Position numbers and translations under genes: made by a program. Below are positions 60,380-64,000 of a stretch of DNA of 64,000 bases, piece by piece. The notes under the pieces were generated by a model that was given only the letters and a program-made list of their open reading frames with translations, did not search any database and had not been told where the DNA came from. Location of the stretch: positions 1,054,001 to 1,118,000 of the forward strand of contig JAJEKV010000039.1 in the NCBI GenBank assembly GCA_021234155.1, read 5' to 3'. Within the stretch, counting starts at the first letter, position 1. The number at the start of each line of letters is the position of its first letter. This DNA is from Isoetes taiwanensis. Lineage: Eukaryota; Streptophyta; Lycopodiopsida; Isoetales; Isoetaceae.

Positions 60380-61658
60380 CTGATCAAATTGAAGCGTCCT
60401 TTCAAATCGTCCTGCTTGCTACAATTGTTGTCTTCATCAACGGTACCAGAATGTAAAAGCACGAAAAATATAGAAATGTCTTTCCCCAAGTAGCCCTTTT
60501 GCACTTCCATAACTTGATCAAATTGAAGCATCTTGTTAAATCGTCCTGCTTTCTGTAATGGTTGTCTTCATCAATGGTACCAGAATGTAAAAGCACGAAA
60601 AATACAGAAATGTCTTTCCGCAAGCGGCCCTTTTGCACTTCCATCCTTTCAATCAACTTGCAAAAGCAACCTAGTGTAAAATACCTGCTTTATAAATGAT
60701 ACTTTAAGTTGAATAATGAAAGAACTATAAAGGACATACCTTTTGCTTCCAAAACTTTACCATGTATATATACAGATGCAACCATTAGCTGGGCATCAAA
60801 TTTATAGCTAATGCTTCCCTTACATTTAGACTGTGAGTCCAACACATTTTGAACGAAAGCTTTTTGAAATCTAAAAGTCATATATCTAATACTTGATGTC
60901 TAAGAAAATCAAGCAATCTGTATACAAACTACCCTGCCAACATAAATAGAACCCAGATGAATAAAGCTTATGTAAATAAATTTAAAGAATCAACCAACAA
61001 AAACACCTATATCCCTAAAATGTATCTCTAAAATAAGTTATAGGCTAGCAGAAGCTCAAGGAGGGCACCTTCAACAGATGCACAACATTTTGAGATGAGT
61101 ATCTTGATTCCAGCAGTCTATGGCTCCTATATCTCTTTATTTAGATCTGTATGAATATATATGGATCTGTATGCAAAGATGATTAACTGCTCTGCCTACA
61201 GTTGAGACTGCATAATTGCATAATTGGGGGTCGAAACACCAAAAGATAGAAATCTATTTAAATAAATCAAATTCAAGGGAATGCAATCTATCAGACGAGC
61301 AAAGAAAAAATGCATGGAAGAATAAATAAACAACATGTAAGACCAAATGGACATCAAATAGTGAGTACATCACATAGTGAAACAATGCAATATTGGAGCC
61401 TAAAGCAAATCCACAACACCATGGATTTGATGTTGGAGGTTGCATCTACAACAACCCTAGACAAAGAAGATGGCTGCTAAAGAACTTACCTCCCATGCAA
61501 CTCAAGACATGGTATCTCGCTTCTTGTTTCAGTCTGACCAGAATGCAGCTTACAAAGTTACTTCTCTTTTTGCAAAGAGAATGCTTCAAGAACTCAAAAT
61601 CATGATATCGTGCCTCCAAGTTCCTTCGTAGTTGTTGTGCATGTGTGGTACATAAAAC
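60380..61658 (-). CDS. Unrecognised minus-strand gene, internal exons
   Basis: Three coding-like exons are visible. 61658-61490 has good borders and encodes LCTTHAQQLRRNLEARYHDF and KKRSNFVSCILVRLKQEARY. 60870-60740 encodes KGSISYKFDAQLMVASVYIH before donor GTATGT. 60670-60380 encodes MEVQKGRLRKDISVFFVLLH and ends at donor AG|GTAAAA. The last two join in phase; the first does not join directly, so an exon is missing from this model. The last exon contains a 119-base tandem duplication that shifts the frame between its halves, each half coding the same ~40 residues. The family is not recognised. Confidence 0.35.
60400..60645. repeat. 119 bp tandem duplication within a coding-like exon
   Basis: Two units share GTACCAGAATGTAAAAGCAC and GAAATGTCTTTCC, offset 119 bases, about 92% alike by eye. 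Because 119 is not a multiple of three the minus-strand frame changes between the units. Confidence 0.88.
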
Positions 61659-62204
61659 CTTGTGGCAGAGAAGAAAAAAACCGTCAGCTCAAAAAGCTTA
61701 AACATTAACAGCATGCAAATGTGTCGTCTTCCATCATGCCGCTCTTGGTGCCCCAGGTTAAATGTAGAACAGGACAACATGTTTATAACCCAAAAAACCT
61801 CGAGAGAAATTAGTTTTTGGAAAGAAAATGAATTAATGCAATTCTTGATTTCTGGATCCAATTCATCCCTTCTACTATTTTATTCCCCTTTTGCTACCAT
61901 GTCAGAATGCATAGACTTTTATTCCCCCAAGCAAGTTGCTGTGAAAAATCTTCATAGAGCCATTTTCGAATCATCTGAAGAGTATGGGTATAGTCCAAAG
62001 TCAATCATTTGAAGCATATAGGAGAAATAAATTCACTTTTCCTCTAACTGCTTAGAGGCATTGCAGGGAAAGTTAAGACCAACTGGAATTGGTCAGCAGA
62101 AATCTATATGATACAGTCGCTCAATATACATAAATATATTTTTACACAAAAATATGCTAAATCATCTTCTTTTTTAAAATGGGAAGTTGTTGGTAATCGT
62201 GCCT

Positions 62205-62238
62205 GGAACGCCGCATGTAACGCCGCATGCGGCGTTCC
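62205..62238. repeat. GC-rich hairpin between divergent genes
   Basis: GGAACGCCGCATG (62205-62217) is exactly complementary to CATGCGGCGTTCC (62226-62238), spacer 8 bases. The site is strongly CpG-rich in an AT-rich setting, roughly 100 bases before the plus-strand gene candidate. Confidence 0.75.
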
Positions 62239-62319
62239 CTTTCCCGCATGGGGGAATATTTGGTCGCATTGGCGGTCTACCTTCTTTTTTTTTTCAAAAA
62301 ACATCACCGCTAGACTTCT

Positions 62320-62750
62320 ATGGCTTCTACGGCTTCTACATCTCGATTTTTTTCTTCCTTCTGCGTCGTTCTTCCTCGGCCTTCCGGATTAAAGCTTGAA
62401 TGGTTTTGTAGAGCTCTCGGCAGATTCTGCGTCTGGTCTTCCTCGCCTTCCTATCTGTTCTACCTCAAGCAGAAAGAAAGAGGCACATGGCGACGATGGG
62501 CCTGGCCCATTACAGGTAATAGTGAAGCCCTCTGGATTCCGATATCTGCAACTTGCAGTAGCAAGGAATCTCTGCCTCAGACGTTTTTTTGCTCGGTTCT
62601 ATGAAGATCGGGGAGATTGGGTCCGTATGCATGTTCGTACCTTCTCTTTGTGTATTGTGCACATTTTAATATCTGTTCTGTTGTCTTGCGTGCTTTTCTG
62701 CAGAGCAAAAACCAAATGTTCAATCACATGGTCTGCATGATTCTTGCGTT
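62320..62750 (+). CDS. Unrecognised plus-strand gene, first exons
   Basis: From ATG 62320 a serine-rich, positively charged start (MASTASTSRFFSSFCVVLPR) could be an organelle-targeting peptide. Exon 1 would end near 62514 at ACAG|GTAATAG. The next exon could start after TTTCTGCAG at 62702 and joins in phase (KPNVQSHGLHDSCVAITHSL), reaching a TAA near 62790. A second frame (ADSASGLPRLPICSTSSRKK) is also open but lacks an ATG. Later exon-like segments lie at 62791-62829 and 63128-63269 (LSQRSPQSAAKRELFQVSRE, with donor CAG|GTATCAG). The exon chain and product are unresolved. Confidence 0.3.
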
Positions 62751-63279
62751 GCCATAACACATAGCCTTGCAATCAAAGAATGTAATTAAAATGGAAACCC
62801 AGCAGCCGGGTATATTGAAGCCAGTGCAGGTATTTGCTGAGGATAAGCTATATTTTTCATCTTTCCTTGGAACTAGAAATGCGTTAAGGTAGAAGGTATG
62901 TAGAATAATTTTGTTGTTTCTTTTTGTGCATATGCATTTCAACGACCGTGATTTGAATCATGGTATTTTAGCAATACGATGGATTGGAGTATATCTGCTA
63001 CACATTTTAGCCTCTATCTGCATTTTTCCTAAAGTTTTTCGACATGGATACGTAATGAGCAACAAATCGTTGTCTCTAAAAGCAGCTGGTGGGAAGGGTA
63101 TGATACTGAATATGATTCTCTTATAGGCTCCTGGAGCATAAGTTGTCACAGAGATCTCCACAATCAGCTGCAAAACGGGAGTTGTTTCAAGTTTCAAGAG
63201 AAGCACCTGGGGTTTGCAATTTGGTGGGTTGGGCATGTCCTTTTACTAGGATGCAGACGCTCCTTGCTCAGGTATCAGA

Positions 63280-64000
63280 ATCATATCACAGATAGTTAGA
63301 ATATTTTTCCATTGCATGTTTTGATGCAATCCATGTGCAGCACATTTATCGCTTGCTCCGGCAAATATCTAGATCAAAAATTTGATGAGCTTTTGAGCCT
63401 AAGTTGTTTCAACATGTAAAGTATGTCAGGATCTTAAGGTACTTTTAAACAATTCTATTATGGCCCTATATGTTTGCAGATTTTTAGAGATAGCTGTTGT
63501 TATATGCTACGACATATGTTAGAATACTTTGTTTGGCTTCCATATATGAAATGATTTTGCATAAAGCCTCCAAGTGCAGGCCTCCAAGTGCTACAGATAT
63601 AAAGTGCATTTTTATTGCACCTGGAGCTAAGTGCCGTTTGTCCAAATGGTAGAACAAACTTATAATGTCTGGTTTGAGTCATTGCTGGATTGCACTCCTA
63701 ATATATCCATTACATCATCTATATGAAGAAAGTGAAAGAGTAAAGTGCAAGATTACTCTTCGTTATCCAGCTCAGCTCTACTCTAACAACTTCTAGCATC
63801 TGGAACATTGTGCTAGCTTAAGTCTGTTTGCTTTTGTTGAAGCTCTTTACCCAAATATTTGCCTGCTATCACAAGTTTAAAGACATAAGGATTCTTTTTA
63901 AAATTTATTTTTGCGTGCTCTAATTATACATAACCATTATCTTGGATGTGTATTCAGAAGCATCTAAGCATCTGGACATTCATATGCAGATGGCTGTCAT
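63280..64000. other. No feature supported at right edge
   Basis: Probably intron or untranslated sequence of the plus-strand gene starting at 62.3 kb. No coding-like segment was identified. Confidence 0.35.

Overview
This is nuclear DNA of a land plant. Three genes can be read through plant-type GT-AG introns: an ENY2/SUS1 homologue, a glyoxalase I-like gene and the 5' half of an EMB8-like alpha/beta hydrolase. The rest is mostly decayed LTR and LINE retroelements, AT-rich spacer and long (TA)n microsatellites. The protein sequences and the repeat load would fit a fern or gymnosperm at least as well as a flowering plant, but the sequence alone does not fix the lineage. No organellar, bacterial or CRISPR features were seen.

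Layout. 1-2520: small tandem repeats, a tRNA-like (SINE-type) box A/box B segment, and spacer with higher GC than the rest. 2521-6.4 kb: a 5'-truncated, frame-broken Ty1/copia element keeping a polypurine tract and the start of its 3' LTR. 7.7-9.6 kb: a complete five-exon ENY2 gene whose start codon appears to be split by intron 1. 10.8-11.5 kb: LINE and copia gag scraps. 15.2-18.96 kb: a LINE on the minus strand with ORF1 and endonuclease but no reverse transcriptase. 19-21 kb: a diverged ~0.5 kb repeat block hit by a short LINE tail with a clear target-site duplication. 21.7-22.4 kb: glyoxalase I-like gene, minus strand. 27.8-28.9 kb: EMB8-like gene whose catalytic half is not found downstream.

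30-60 kb is the unusual part. It is a chain of segments, many bordered by (TA)n tracts. They include (a) two diverged minus-strand paralogues of an unrecognised gene (30.8-32.3 and 56.3-57.2 kb), each followed by similar sequence beside a (TA)n tract; (b) a 2.75 kb segment present twice (33.57-36.33 and 36.82-39.57 kb); (c) non-coding cassettes made of degenerate AGATTC tandem repeats plus a conserved ~0.5 kb 3' domain, present about seven times in both orientations, including a nearly identical 1.77 kb pair (43.32-45.09 and 57.94-59.71 kb) sitting inside (TA)n tracts. This resembles a microsatellite-targeting element family, comparable in concept to the rice Micron elements. It is the best candidate here for an undescribed system. 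A 323 bp inverted-repeat (MITE-like) element at 45.5 kb and a 1.365 kb tandem duplication at 48.05-50.77 kb holding a scrap resembling glycine decarboxylase P-protein are further points of interest.

59.7-64 kb: coding-like exons of two unrecognised genes, minus strand at 60.4-61.7 kb and plus strand from 62.3 kb, with a strong GC-rich hairpin between them.
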